64,000 nt of DNA, from the NCBI GenBank assembly GCA_014727915.1, contig WJMO01000005.1, positions 124,001-188,000 on the forward strand, given 5' to 3'. The notes below the pieces were generated by a model. It was given only the letters and a program-made list of their open reading frames with translations, was not told the origin of the DNA and searched no databases. Positions within the stretch are counted from its first letter, which is position 1; every line of letters begins with the position of its first letter. Made by a program: the position numbers and the translations under genes. This document shows positions 8,146 to 16,147 of the stretch, one piece after another. The DNA comes from Candidatus Altarchaeales archaeon. Its GTDB lineage: Archaea; Altiarchaeota; Altiarchaeia; IMC4; SCGC-AAA252-I15.

Positions 8146-9863
8146 AGGGAGTAGTCAAGAGGATATCAGGCCCTCTGGTGGAGGCGGATGGCATGCTGGG
8201 AAGCAGCATGCACGATGTCGTCAGAGTCGGCGAGGAAGGCCTTATGGCGGAGGTCATAAAGGTGATAGGCGACCGTGTCTCACTCCAGGCCTACGAGGAC
8301 ACTGGCGGTTTGAAGCCAGGCGACAGGGTCGTCAACACAGGAGAGCAACTATCCGTCGAACTGGGTCCGGGCTTGCTGAAGTCCATATACGACGGCGTTC
8401 AAAGGCCCTTGGAATCCCTTTGGGCCAGTTCCGGGGATTTCATAGAGAGGGGCGTCGAAGCCCCGGCGTTGGACCGTAAGAAGAAGTGGCATTTCACCCC
8501 CTCTGTAGGGGAGGGGGATAAGGTTGCACCAGGAACGGTGTTAGGCACTACACAGGAGTCTAAGGTCATCGAGCACAGGATAACGGCGCCTCCAGGCGTT
8601 TCAGGGAAGGTCAATGGTCTGAAGGAGGGCGATTTCACAGTAGAGGATGTCCTATGCTCTGTTGGTAAACAGGACCTTACCATGATGCAGCGTTGGCCTG
8701 TCAAGACCCCCCGTCCGGTATCATCCCGTTTAGAGCCCAACGAGCCTCTAATCACAGGCCAGAGGACGATCGACGTTTTCTTCCCCATCGCAAAGGGCGG
8801 GGCTGCGGCGATACCCGGCCCGTTCGGCGCGGGCAAGACAGTGACTCAGCATCAGCTGGCAAGATGGGTTGACGCCGACGTCATAGTCTATGTGGGTTGC
8901 GGCGAGCGCGGGAATGAGATGACGGAAGTATTGGACGACTTCCCGAAGCTGAAGGACCCCTACTCCGGAGAGCCGCTGATGGAACGGACTGTGCTGATAG
9001 CCAACACATCCAACATGCCCGTGGCGGCGAGGGAGGCTTCAGTCTACACGGGGGTTACCATCGCCGAATACTACCGTGACATGGGATACAACACTGCTTT
9101 GATGGCTGACAGCACCTCCAGGTGGGCTGAAGCCCTCCGGGAGATTTCCTCCAGGCTTGAGGAGATGCCGGGTGAAGAGGGCTTTCCAGCCTATCTTGGG
9201 TCTAGGCTCGCCTCATTCTATGAGAGGTCGGGGAGGGTCACATGCCTTAACGGTGCAACGGCCTCGACCAGCATAGTGGGCGCGGTCTCCCCGCCAGGAG
9301 GGGACTTGAGCGAGCCCGTAACGCAGAACACTCTAAGGATAGTCCGTGTCTTCTGGTCTTTGGACGCTAAACTAGCCGACAGAAGGCATTTCCCTGCTAT
9401 TAACTGGCTGACCAGCTACAGCCTATATAAGGACATAACAGACCCTTGGGTTAGGGGGAACGTCTCCCCTGACATGCCGGACCTCCGGGATGAGGCGATG
9501 GGCATATTGCAGAGGGAGAGCGAACTGCTTGAGATAGTCCAGCTGGTAGGCGCCGACGCCCTGCCGGACCATGAGCGTCTTGTGTTGGAGACTGCTAAGA
9601 TACTGCGGGAGGACTTCCTCCAACAGGATGCGCTGCACGAGGTTGACTCATTCTGCTCAACCATGAAGCAGCATGCCATGCTGTCCGCTATACTGGAATT
9701 CCACCGCCGAGCCGGTGATGCTATCGAATCAGGCTCTTCCATCTCGGACATAATGGGCTCCGACTTACTCGAGGGACTTTCCAAGATGAAATACCTGGAA
9801 GATGAAAAGTTCAAGGATTCGATAGAAGGACTTAAGAAGAAGATAGGGGAGGAGATGGGATAG
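8142..9863 (+). CDS. ahaA: A-type ATP synthase catalytic subunit A
   Basis: Subunit A hydrolyses or makes ATP in the A1 head. The 573-residue chain shows the N-terminal barrel (about 1-70), the A-subunit-specific non-homologous region (about 110-185), and the nucleotide-binding domain with P-loop GPFGAGKT at 226-233. The catalytic GERGNEM follows at about 255-261, and the arginine-containing [15 protein letters not shown] segment lies near 325-340. The lengthened P-loop with Phe after Pro is the A-type form. The C-terminal helical domain is complete. No intein interrupts the P-loop region, a site where archaeal ahaA genes sometimes carry one. Confidence 0.96.
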   Translation: MKGVVKRISGPLVEADGMLGSSMHDVVRVGEEGLMAEVIKVIGDRVSLQAYEDTGGLKPGDRVVNTGEQLSVELGPGLLKSIYDGVQRPLESLWASSGDFIERGVEAPALDRKKKWHFTPSVGEGDKVAPGTVLGTTQESKVIEHRITAPPGVSGKVNGLKEGDFTVEDVLCSVGKQDLTMMQRWPVKTPRPVSSRLEPNEPLITGQRTIDVFFPIAKGGAAAIPGPFGAGKTVTQHQLARWVDADVIVYVGCGERGNEMTEVLDDFPKLKDPYSGEPLMERTVLIANTSNMPVAAREASVYTGVTIAEYYRDMGYNTALMADSTSRWAEALREISSRLEEMPGEEGFPAYLGSRLASFYERSGRVTCLNGATASTSIVGAVSPPGGDLSEPVTQNTLRIVRVFWSLDAKLADRRHFPAINWLTSYSLYKDITDPWVRGNVSPDMPDLRDEAMGILQRESELLEIVQLVGADALPDHERLVLETAKILREDFLQQDALHEVDSFCSTMKQHAMLSAILEFHRRAGDAIESGSSISDIMGSDLLEGLSKMKYLEDEKFKDSIEGLKKKIGEEMG

Positions 9864-9864
9864 G

Positions 9865-11250
9865 ATGCCGGTCGTAGAGTACAAGACAGTGTCGGAGGTG
9901 AAGGGCCCGCTGATAGTCGTGGAGAAGACAAGGGACATCATGTACGGCGAGGTAGTGGAGATAACCGACTCCAAGGGCAACTTGAAACGCGGCCAGGTCC
10001 TGGACGCTTTGGATGACAAGGCAGTGATTCAGGTCTTCGAAGGCACCAGCGGATTGGACACCAAGGAGACTTCGGTCAAATTCCTGGGCGAGACCATGCA
10101 CCTCCCTGTATCTTCTGAGATGCTGGGGAGGGTGTTCAACGGGATAGGCAGGCCCATCGACGGCGGGGGGGAGGTCACCGCCGAGAACTACGTGGACGTC
10201 AACGGACAGCCAATAAACCCCTCGGCTAGGGAGTACCCGCGGGAGTTCATACAAACCGGCATATCATCCATAGACGGTATGAACACGCTCGTCCGCGGTC
10301 AGAAGCTCCCAATATTCTCGGGTTCAGGACTTCCCCACAATGACCTGGCCGCCCAGATAGCCAGGCAGTCGAAGGTGAAGACAGGAGATGAGTTCGCCGT
10401 CGTCTTCGCTGCAATGGGCATAACACACGAGGAGGCCATGTTCTTCAGGAAGAGCTTCGAGGAGACAGGGGCGTCCGAGCGGATAATCTCCTTCTTGAAC
10501 CTGGCAGACGACCCTGCGGTGGAGCGCATAATAACACCGAGGGTGTCGTTGACTGCTGCGGAGTTCCTCGCCTACGAGAAAGACTATCATGTTCTCGTGA
10601 TACTGACGGACATGACCAACTACTGTGAGGCCCTACGCCAGGTAGGAGCAGCTAGGGAGGAGGTCCCTGGCAGGCGGGGCTATCCTGGTTACATGTACAC
10701 CGACCTTGCCAGCATATACGAGAGAGCGGGCAGGATAAGGGAGAGGAACGGGTCCATCACACAGTTGCCGATAATCACCATGCCCGACGACGACATCACA
10801 CACCCCATACCCGACTTGACAGGCTATATCACAGAAGGCCAGTTCGTGCTCTCACGCCCACTATACCGTAAGGGCATATACCCTTCAGTGGACGTTCTGC
10901 CGTCTCTTTCAAGGCTTATGAAGACTGGCATCGGCCCTGAGAGGACGAGGGAAGACCATTTCAGCGTGTCAAACCAGCTTTACGCCGCCTATGCGGAGGG
11001 CCGCGACCTACGGGATCTTGTCGCGGTCGTCGGCGAGGAGGCGTTGAGCACCCGGGACCTGAAGTACCTGGAGTTCGCGGAGAGGTTCGAGGCTGAGTTC
11101 ATAGCCCAGGCCAGGGATGAGGATAGGCCCATAGAGGAGACCCTGGACCTTGGTTGGGAGCTGCTGGCCCTGCTTCCCGAGAGGGAGCTCAAACGCGTCG
11201 ACCCTAAGATCATGGACAAATACCACCCTAACAGGAGGAAAGATGGCTGA
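9865..11250 (+). CDS. ahaB: A-type ATP synthase regulatory subunit B
   Basis: Subunit B alternates with A in the head and holds the non-catalytic nucleotide-binding sites. The 461-residue sequence is full length. It has the N-terminal barrel, the degenerate P-loop region [19 protein letters not shown] (about 151-169) that marks subunit B, and the conserved [18 protein letters not shown] segment (here [14 protein letters not shown], about 247-260). The start ATG lies one base after the ahaA stop. The 3' end overlaps the start of ahaD by eight bases. Confidence 0.96.
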   Translation: MPVVEYKTVSEVKGPLIVVEKTRDIMYGEVVEITDSKGNLKRGQVLDALDDKAVIQVFEGTSGLDTKETSVKFLGETMHLPVSSEMLGRVFNGIGRPIDGGGEVTAENYVDVNGQPINPSAREYPREFIQTGISSIDGMNTLVRGQKLPIFSGSGLPHNDLAAQIARQSKVKTGDEFAVVFAAMGITHEEAMFFRKSFEETGASERIISFLNLADDPAVERIITPRVSLTAAEFLAYEKDYHVLVILTDMTNYCEALRQVGAAREEVPGRRGYPGYMYTDLASIYERAGRIRERNGSITQLPIITMPDDDITHPIPDLTGYITEGQFVLSRPLYRKGIYPSVDVLPSLSRLMKTGIGPERTREDHFSVSNQLYAAYAEGRDLRDLVAVVGEEALSTRDLKYLEFAERFEAEFIAQARDEDRPIEETLDLGWELLALLPERELKRVDPKIMDKYHPNRRKDG

Positions 11251-11881
11251 GGACATAGTTGAAGGCACGCACCCGACCCGGATGGAACTTCTTCAGATAA
11301 AGGACAAGCTCAGGCTGGCGAGGAAAGGACATCGTCTGCTGAAGGAGAAGAGGGATACGCTGATGATGGAGTTCATGAACCTATCCAAGGAGGCAGGGGA
11401 CGTCGGAGAAATGGCGTCTGACCAGATGAAGGCTGCTAGGCACGCTCTTGCGGTCTCATCCTCATTGGCTGGCCCATCTCATATTGAATCCGCATCGCTT
11501 TCCGTTGAAGGCGGGCTTGCCGCTGAAGTCGAATACAGGAACGTGATGGGCATACAACTCCCCAAGATAAGCCTCGAGGAGAGGTTGAACGCCATAGATG
11601 ACCGTGGCTACGGGCTGATAACGACCCATCCATCAGTCGACCTGCTCGCGTCAGAGTATGAGCGCGCAGTGGACCGCATGATAGAGCTGGCAGCTGCGGA
11701 GCAGTCGCTGATTGCATTGTCCTCTGAGGTGAAGAAGACCAACCGGAGGGTGAACGCTCTCGAGTACAGGGTGGTCCCCCGGCTTGAAAACACCCAGAAG
11801 TACATCTCGATGAGGCTGGATGAGAGGGAGCGTGAGGGGTTCTACAGGAACAAGATGGTTAAGCGGAAGAGGGGTCTATGA
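11243..11881 (+). CDS. ahaD: A-type ATP synthase subunit D (central rotor shaft)
   Basis: Subunit D is the coiled-coil rotor axle running through the A3B3 head. The frame is open from 11150 within ahaB, but the ATG at 11243 gives [16 protein letters not shown], the family N-terminus, after a ribosome-binding AGGAGG (11232-11237). The 212 residues show the two long helices: about 10-75 with [30 protein letters not shown] features, and about 125-200 ending in [15 protein letters not shown], the family signature. The stop overlaps the next gene (ATGA), so the CBS-domain protein is translated with the synthase. Confidence 0.92.
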   Translation: MAEDIVEGTHPTRMELLQIKDKLRLARKGHRLLKEKRDTLMMEFMNLSKEAGDVGEMASDQMKAARHALAVSSSLAGPSHIESASLSVEGGLAAEVEYRNVMGIQLPKISLEERLNAIDDRGYGLITTHPSVDLLASEYERAVDRMIELAAAEQSLIALSSEVKKTNRRVNALEYRVVPRLENTQKYISMRLDEREREGFYRNKMVKRKRGL

Positions 11882-12291
11882 TGACTTGGAAGCCGATACA
11901 TTATGCGAAGAAGAGGGTTAAGACCTGTACAGCGGATTGCATGGTCAGGGATGCTGCGAAGATGTTCAAGGACGAGAACATGGGCTCATTGATAGTCACC
12001 GACGAGGAGGGCAATCACATGGGGTTGTTCACCGATGCCGTTCTGTTCAAGGCCATCTCCAACGGCTTGGACTTGAGGGCTATGAAGTTGGGGGACCTGG
12101 ACCTTGAGCCTATCGTCCGCGCCGACAAGAACGCCGACTTCGGCGATGTTCAGGGGATGTTCAAGGAATCCCCTTCCGGGCGTCTGGTATTATACGGGAA
12201 GGAGGGCGAGATAGCCGGGGTTCTAAAGCGGAAGAACGTGGAAAGGTTCGGGTTCTATAAGGCCGCTTCCAGGATGCTGAGGAGGAGATGA
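11878..12291 (+). CDS. CBS-domain pair protein attached to the ATP synthase operon
   Basis: The 137-residue protein consists of two CBS motifs (about 10-70 and 75-132). The first shows the pattern MVRDAAKMFKDENMGSLIVTD followed by GNHMGLFTDAVLF; the second repeats it in degenerate form, with GRLVLYGKEGEIAGVLKRKN. CBS pairs commonly bind adenine nucleotides and sense energy charge. It starts within the ahaD stop codon and ends overlapping the next start, so it is the tenth gene of the operon. A regulatory role for the synthase is my inference from position only; many CBS proteins have unrelated functions. Confidence 0.75.
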   Translation: MMTWKPIHYAKKRVKTCTADCMVRDAAKMFKDENMGSLIVTDEEGNHMGLFTDAVLFKAISNGLDLRAMKLGDLDLEPIVRADKNADFGDVQGMFKESPSGRLVLYGKEGEIAGVLKRKNVERFGFYKAASRMLRRR

Positions 12292-12560
12292 ACGCCTCAC
12301 ACCGCCTCATAAGGGCTCTGATCGGGGATATTGACTCTGAAGGATATGCTGCTGTTGAAAGGGCGTCCAAGAGGTACCCTGACGACGGGGAGTTCCAGGT
12401 CATAATCAAGAAATACGATGATGACCGGGATACTGCACTGCTGAAGGCGAGGTTGGAGAAACTCTACGAGTCCCGTAAGCTAACGGCAGGCGGCACACGC
12501 CTCCAGTTCAGGGACAGGCGGAGGCTCAAATCCGACAAGGGAGGTATCGAAGACTACTGA
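12288..12560 (+). CDS. Small charged hypothetical protein, end of ATP synthase operon
   Basis: This is a 90-residue soluble protein with no family that I recognise. It is highly charged and predicted mainly helical, with a basic C-terminal third (KLTAGGTRLQFRDRRRLKSDK). The start ATG overlaps the CBS gene stop (ATGA), so it is co-translated with the operon. The 3' end overlaps the convergent Kazal lipoprotein gene by seven bases, which makes a long unannotated extension unlikely. Coding looks real from the codon use and the tight coupling. Confidence 0.6.
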   Translation: MNASHRLIRALIGDIDSEGYAAVERASKRYPDDGEFQVIIKKYDDDRDTALLKARLEKLYESRKLTAGGTRLQFRDRRRLKSDKGGIEDY

Positions 12561-13081
12561 CCGCATTCCCCCTCAGTCCAGGAGTCGATTTTTCCGCTAG
12601 CGCATGCGGCGCACCCATTACCGTATGTTACTCCATCGTCGCCGCAGACCGGCCTGTACTCCATCGTGCATATGCTCTGGTCCTTCTCCTCTTCAGTGCA
12701 GGCGTGAACTGGATTCGGGCATTCCCCCTTTGTGTATGATTTGACCTCTCCGCTCGAGCAGGCCGTGCACTTGTTACCGTATGTTACTCCATCGTCGCCG
12801 CAGACCGGCCGGTACTCCCTCGTGCAGGCTTTTCCGCGCATGTCTTCCTCTGTGCAGACTTTCTCCTGATCGCATTCTCCCTCGTATGCTACCTCCACGT
12901 CGCCTGCCATGCACTTGTTCCCGTAGGTCACCCCGTCGACCCCGCATACTGGCGTCCACTCCAACGTGCATGCCCTGACTTCAGCGTCGGATTCAACGGG
13001 GTTCTCCCGGCTTTCAGCTGTCATGCACCCTGAGGCAACCAAGACCACAGCCAATACCAGCATTTCCGCCTTATTCATCAT
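12554..13081 (-). CDS. Secreted lipoprotein with three Kazal-type domains
   Basis: Kazal domains are small disulfide-rich folds that often inhibit serine proteases. I choose the ATG at 13081, which has GAGG about six bases upstream; the frame is open to 13168. The 175-residue product has a hydrophobic signal (about 7-17) and lipobox ASGC with Cys19. Three Kazal repeats follow at about 38-70, 86-121 and 138-173, each with the core PVCGxDGVTYGNxC and a terminal GEC. Repeats 2 and 3 are almost identical even at the DNA level. The protein is probably lipid-anchored outside the cell. Whether it inhibits any protease is not shown. It is transcribed divergently from ilvC. Confidence 0.85.
   Translation of the reverse strand: MMNKAEMLVLAVVLVASGCMTAESRENPVESDAEVRACTLEWTPVCGVDGVTYGNKCMAGDVEVAYEGECDQEKVCTEEDMRGKACTREYRPVCGDDGVTYGNKCTACSSGEVKSYTKGECPNPVHACTEEEKDQSICTMEYRPVCGDDGVTYGNGCAACASGKIDSWTEGECGQ
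12618..12654. repeat. 37-base exact direct repeat inside the Kazal gene, copy 1
   Basis: This stretch encodes the PVCGDDGVTYGN core of the third Kazal domain and is identical over all 37 bases to 12774-12810. The identity includes synonymous positions, which indicates a recent domain duplication or gene conversion. Confidence 0.9.
12774..12810. repeat. 37-base exact direct repeat inside the Kazal gene, copy 2
   Basis: The second copy of the repeat at 12618-12654; it encodes the core of the second Kazal domain. The corresponding part of the first domain (around 12930) is clearly diverged, so the duplication involved domains 2 and 3. Confidence 0.9.
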
Positions 13082-13113
13082 TAATATCCTCATATTCTTA
13101 TTCTCCCCCCTGG

Positions 13114-13217
13114 CATATAAAAAGAGACCTTTTGTTTCGGTTGAAAACGAAAAGACCCCGCATTTCACTGTTTTTTATACTGTTTTCATATAATCATAGA
13201 CAATTTTCGAGGGTGAT
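13114..13217. promoter_or_regulatory. Divergent promoters of the Kazal lipoprotein and ilvC
   Basis: On the minus strand CTTTTTATATG (13114-13124) sits about 38 bases before the Kazal ATG at 13081. On the plus strand TTTTTTATAC (13171-13180) lies about 50 bases before ilvC and would start a transcript near 13200. That leaves the ribosome-binding GAGGGTGAT (13209-13217) in a short leader. Between the two TATA boxes is an imperfect palindrome, CTTTTGTTTCGG / TTGAAAACGAAAAG (about 13128-13152), which could be an operator. Confidence 0.5.
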
Positions 13218-13223
13218 TTTACT

Positions 13224-14207
13224 ATGGCTAAGGTATATTATGACGACCACGCTGACTTGGCCGTCTTAGAGGGAAAGACCGTCGCCATCATAGGCTACGG
13301 CAACCAGGGAAGCGCTCAGGCTTTGAACATGAGGGATTCCGGAGTGAACGTCATTGTCGGCAGCATCGAGGACCCTTCGGCTGAGCAGGCGCGGAAGGAC
13401 GGCTTCGAGGTCATGCCCATAGCGGAGGCAGCCAACAAAGCCGACATAGTTCATATCCTTATCCCGGACGAGTACCAGAAGGCAGTGTACGACAAGGAAA
13501 TCGAGCCAGGCCTGGAAGAGGGCAATGCGCTCATGTTCAGCCACGGTTTCAACATAAGGTTCAAGAGGATCGTACCCCCCGGTAATGTTGATGTGATCAT
13601 GGTAGCTCCCAAGGGGCCGGGAATACTGGTCCGGAAGACCTACGAGGACGGATTCGGCACACCCTGCCTCATAGCTGTGGAGCAGAACGCGTCCGGAAAG
13701 GCTAAGGACGTCGTTCTCGCCTTGGCCAAGGCTGTTGGCGGCACCCGGGCGGGCGTAATAGAGACGACCTTCACCGAGGAGACCGAGACAGACCTGTTCG
13801 GCGAGCAGGTCGACCTCTGCGGTGGAGCCACCGAGCTGATAAAGGCCAGCTTCGACACCCTGGTGGAAGCGGGCTACCAGCCGGAGATAGCCTACTTTGA
13901 GGTCTTGCACGAGCTTAAGCTGATAGTAGACCTGGTCCAGGAGGGCGGCCTCGAGTACATGTGGACGAAGGTCTCCAACACCGCCGAATACGGCGGGAGG
14001 ACGAGGGGTCGGCGCATCATCACAGTCGAGTCCCGGAAGGCCATGAAAGACATACTGGCCGAGATAAGGGAGGACAAGTTCGCTGAGGAGTGGATCAGGG
14101 AGTGCCAGAACGGCCAGAACAACCTAAAGAAGATGCGGGAGGAAGACGGGAAGCTGCAGATAGAGAAAGTAGGAGCGGAACTGAGGAAGATGTTCAAGAC
14201 CTCCTAA
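13224..14207 (+). CDS. ilvC: Ketol-acid reductoisomerase (class I)
   Basis: IlvC converts acetolactate and acetohydroxybutyrate to the dihydroxy acids of valine and isoleucine synthesis. The 327 residues show the Rossmann motif GYGNQG at 24-29, catalytic His107 in SHGFN, and the C-terminal knotted domain with the metal ligands in [12 protein letters not shown] (about 192-203) and [12 protein letters not shown]. The cofactor loop after strand 2 reads [10 protein letters not shown] (46-55). It carries acidic residues where NADPH enzymes have Arg and Ser, so NADH use is likely. It is transcribed alone from its own promoter with a Shine-Dalgarno site. Confidence 0.95.
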   Translation: MAKVYYDDHADLAVLEGKTVAIIGYGNQGSAQALNMRDSGVNVIVGSIEDPSAEQARKDGFEVMPIAEAANKADIVHILIPDEYQKAVYDKEIEPGLEEGNALMFSHGFNIRFKRIVPPGNVDVIMVAPKGPGILVRKTYEDGFGTPCLIAVEQNASGKAKDVVLALAKAVGGTRAGVIETTFTEETETDLFGEQVDLCGGATELIKASFDTLVEAGYQPEIAYFEVLHELKLIVDLVQEGGLEYMWTKVSNTAEYGGRTRGRRIITVESRKAMKDILAEIREDKFAEEWIRECQNGQNNLKKMREEDGKLQIEKVGAELRKMFKTS

Positions 14208-14264
14208 ACAGGGCTTCCCACCCTCTATTTTCCCCCTTATTTTTTATTAATACCATTCTATACC

Positions 14265-15203
14265 ATGGCTAAGGTTGTTTCCATCGCATGGTTCCCCCGG
14301 TCTTATATACACCTATTCGAGACGTTCATAGGGTTGAAGAAGGTCAACCTGGAATTGGAAGACGTAAGATACTCTGATAGCCTGTCCTTTACCATAAAGA
14401 GCTACAAGGACATGCCGGACATAAGGTTCACCCAGGACTGGAGTGGACTCCACTATTTCACCGCCGAGTTTCCCGACGACGGTGTTGAGCGGTCGGCTGA
14501 CAGGTTCATGAAGGAGATGCAGATGCTCCTGGTGGAGAAGATACTCAGGGAATGCCATACCATGACCTACAAGCAGATTGTCGCTGACATAATGCCGTTG
14601 GACTTCCATAACATAGTACTGACGAACGGGACTGTTGAAACCGAAGGCTATCAGATGGTCGAGGCTGGCAGCTTGAAGGTCGCTCATAGGAAGGACGACG
14701 ACTACTACAGCGGGATGACAACGTATGTCATGGGCTCCGATGATGAAGCGCTGCTTAAGGTGCTGCTCTTCCACGCGTACACGGAGGTCGCATCCGACCT
14801 GATGTACAGCATGATAAAGGCCGTTACCAGGTTGTACCATGAGGCGGATTCCATAGTCTCGCAACTGGGCGCGTCAAAGGACATTGACTCTCTGAAGGAG
14901 CCCATGAAGGTGATGGACGAGATAATAAAGGAGTCCAGCGAACGCTATGGCAAGATGGAGCAGGTGCTCGTCAACTATGACCTCAAGGAGGAGGAGTATC
15001 TCTCGCTGGAATTGACCGACGAGGAGATGAAGCTCGCCGAGGCGCTTGGGATAGAGAAGGCATTTGACAAGATACAGTCTGATGGGATGTACATGGAGAT
15101 ACTCTGGAGTGACGTACTGGGAGACAGGCTGAAGAACATCGACTCAACATTGGACGCGCGGGTCATGATGCACACCACCTCCAAGAAAAAGGGCCTCTTC
15201 TAA
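14265..15203 (+). CDS. Conserved-looking protein of unknown function, 312 residues
   Basis: I do not recognise this protein. It is acidic and soluble, with no signal or membrane segment. The first 85 residues look like a mixed alpha/beta domain with aromatic residues. Residues about 160-200 form a helix-rich part. A charged helical C-terminal half (about 200-310) contains regular Leu and Glu spacing suggestive of coiled coil, and the tail is basic (TTSKKKGLF). A TATA-like TTTTTTATTAATA (about 14242-14256) lies just before the ATG at 14265, so it has its own promoter. It stands between ilvC and hisF, without coupling to either. Confidence 0.65.
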   Translation: MAKVVSIAWFPRSYIHLFETFIGLKKVNLELEDVRYSDSLSFTIKSYKDMPDIRFTQDWSGLHYFTAEFPDDGVERSADRFMKEMQMLLVEKILRECHTMTYKQIVADIMPLDFHNIVLTNGTVETEGYQMVEAGSLKVAHRKDDDYYSGMTTYVMGSDDEALLKVLLFHAYTEVASDLMYSMIKAVTRLYHEADSIVSQLGASKDIDSLKEPMKVMDEIIKESSERYGKMEQVLVNYDLKEEEYLSLELTDEEMKLAEALGIEKAFDKIQSDGMYMEILWSDVLGDRLKNIDSTLDARVMMHTTSKKKGLF

Positions 15204-15256
15204 CTATTCGGAAAAAATTCGAAAATATTGTGAAAAAGATTTAAATAGTTCATAAA

Positions 15257-15294
15257 ATGTTGACTAAGCGTGTAATTCCCTGTTTGGGCTGCGA
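15257..15294 (+). repeat. Direct repeat of the hisF start region (copy upstream of the gene)
   Basis: 37 of 38 bases are identical to 15367-15404, beginning exactly at ATG in both copies, 110 bases apart. The single mismatch changes an Asp codon (GAC) to Gly (GGC). The flanking bases on both sides are unrelated. Confidence 0.9.
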
Positions 15295-15300
15295 GTCGGA

Positions 15301-15343
15301 GTTTGCCGACGTCAAACGGCGTGTTCGGTCTGCGGCCGAACAC
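15301..15343 (+). promoter_or_regulatory. Two tandem hairpins in the hisF leader
   Basis: GTTTG (15301-15305) pairs with CAAAC (15313-15317) around a 7-base loop. GTGTTCGG (15321-15328) pairs perfectly with CCGAACAC (15336-15343) around another 7-base loop. They lie between the duplicated start sequence and the hisF Shine-Dalgarno site (GGAGGT, 15354-15359). No U-run follows, so these are not obvious terminators; control of translation or a processing site is possible. Confidence 0.5.
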
Positions 15344-15366
15344 ACCTTAGCTTGGAGGTTGCAGGG

Positions 15367-16143
15367 ATGTTGACTAAGCGTGTAATTCCCTGTTTGGACT
15401 GCGACCTCACAGTCCCCGAGGGGCGGGTCGTTAAGGGCGTCAAGTTCAAGCAGATACGTTATGCAGGAGAACCGGCTGAACTTGCTGCACAGTACAGCAG
15501 GGAAGGTGCGGATGAGATAGTATTCCTCGACATAACCGCATCACATGAGCGGCGGGAGACTATGATCCATGTCATCGAGAAGACCAGCGAGGAGGTGTTC
15601 ATGCCCCTCACAGTGGGTGGGGGAATCAAGACAACAGAGGACGTTCAGAAGATACTGAAGGCAGGCGCGGACAAGATAACCGTTAACACGACCGCCATCA
15701 AGAACCCAGACTTCGTGCGGGAGGCGTCCCGGAAGTTCGGTAGCCAGTGCATCGTCATAGCCATCGACAGCAAACGCACTGGGAACACGCCCAGCGGCCA
15801 TGAGTGCTCCATATACGGCGGCCGGGAGATGACAGGCGTCGACACCCTCGAATGGGCGCGTAAGGTGGAAGAACTCGGCGCCGGCGAGATAATGCTAACA
15901 TCCATGGACCGGGACGGCACCAAGGAAGGATTCGACCTGGAACTGACCCGGCTGATATCCGAGTCTCTTACCATACCCGTTATCGCATCCGGAGGCGTCG
16001 GCGAGCCCAGGCACATGGTCGAAGCCTTCACAGAAGGCAAGGCCGACGCAGCCCTCGCCGCAAGCATATTCCACTTCAAAGAATACCCCATACCCGTTGT
16101 CAAGAAGTATATGCAGGACCATGGATTGCCCGTGAGATTCTAG
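15367..16143 (+). CDS. hisF: Imidazole glycerol phosphate synthase, cyclase subunit HisF
   Basis: HisF is the TIM-barrel half of IGP synthase, which closes the imidazole ring in histidine synthesis with ammonia from HisH. I start at ATG 15367, seven bases after GGAGGT, giving 258 residues; an in-frame TTG lies at 15352. The catalytic aspartates are visible as Asp11 in PCLDCD and Asp134 in IAIDSKR. The phosphate-binding turns are VGGGIKT (83-89) and ASGGVG. A four-residue insertion (around DLTVPEG, 13-19) shifts the second Asp relative to the usual Asp130. No other his gene is in the window. It ends four bases from a convergent gene. Confidence 0.94.
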   Translation: MLTKRVIPCLDCDLTVPEGRVVKGVKFKQIRYAGEPAELAAQYSREGADEIVFLDITASHERRETMIHVIEKTSEEVFMPLTVGGGIKTTEDVQKILKAGADKITVNTTAIKNPDFVREASRKFGSQCIVIAIDSKRTGNTPSGHECSIYGGREMTGVDTLEWARKVEELGAGEIMLTSMDRDGTKEGFDLELTRLISESLTIPVIASGGVGEPRHMVEAFTEGKADAALAASIFHFKEYPIPVVKKYMQDHGLPVRF

Positions 16144-16147
16144 GAAA

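Larger units (their letters stand above)
15257..15373 (+). other. Upstream open reading frame in the hisF leader (38 codons)
   Basis: An ATG at 15257 opens a 38-codon frame whose first 13 codons copy the beginning of hisF ([12 protein letters not shown] against [12 protein letters not shown]). The frame stays open through two hairpins and the hisF ribosome-binding site. It stops at TGA 15371-15373, inside the hisF start, so the two frames overlap by seven bases. It could be a leader peptide coupled to hisF or the scar of a partial duplication. A TATA box TTTAAATAG (15240-15248) would start transcription near 15270, after this ATG. A second A/T-rich element (15221-15230) would place the ATG in the mRNA. 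Confidence 0.45.

Noticed and set aside
15301..15343. Intrinsic terminator upstream of hisF
   Set aside because: No T-run follows either hairpin and the ribosome-binding site of hisF comes directly after.
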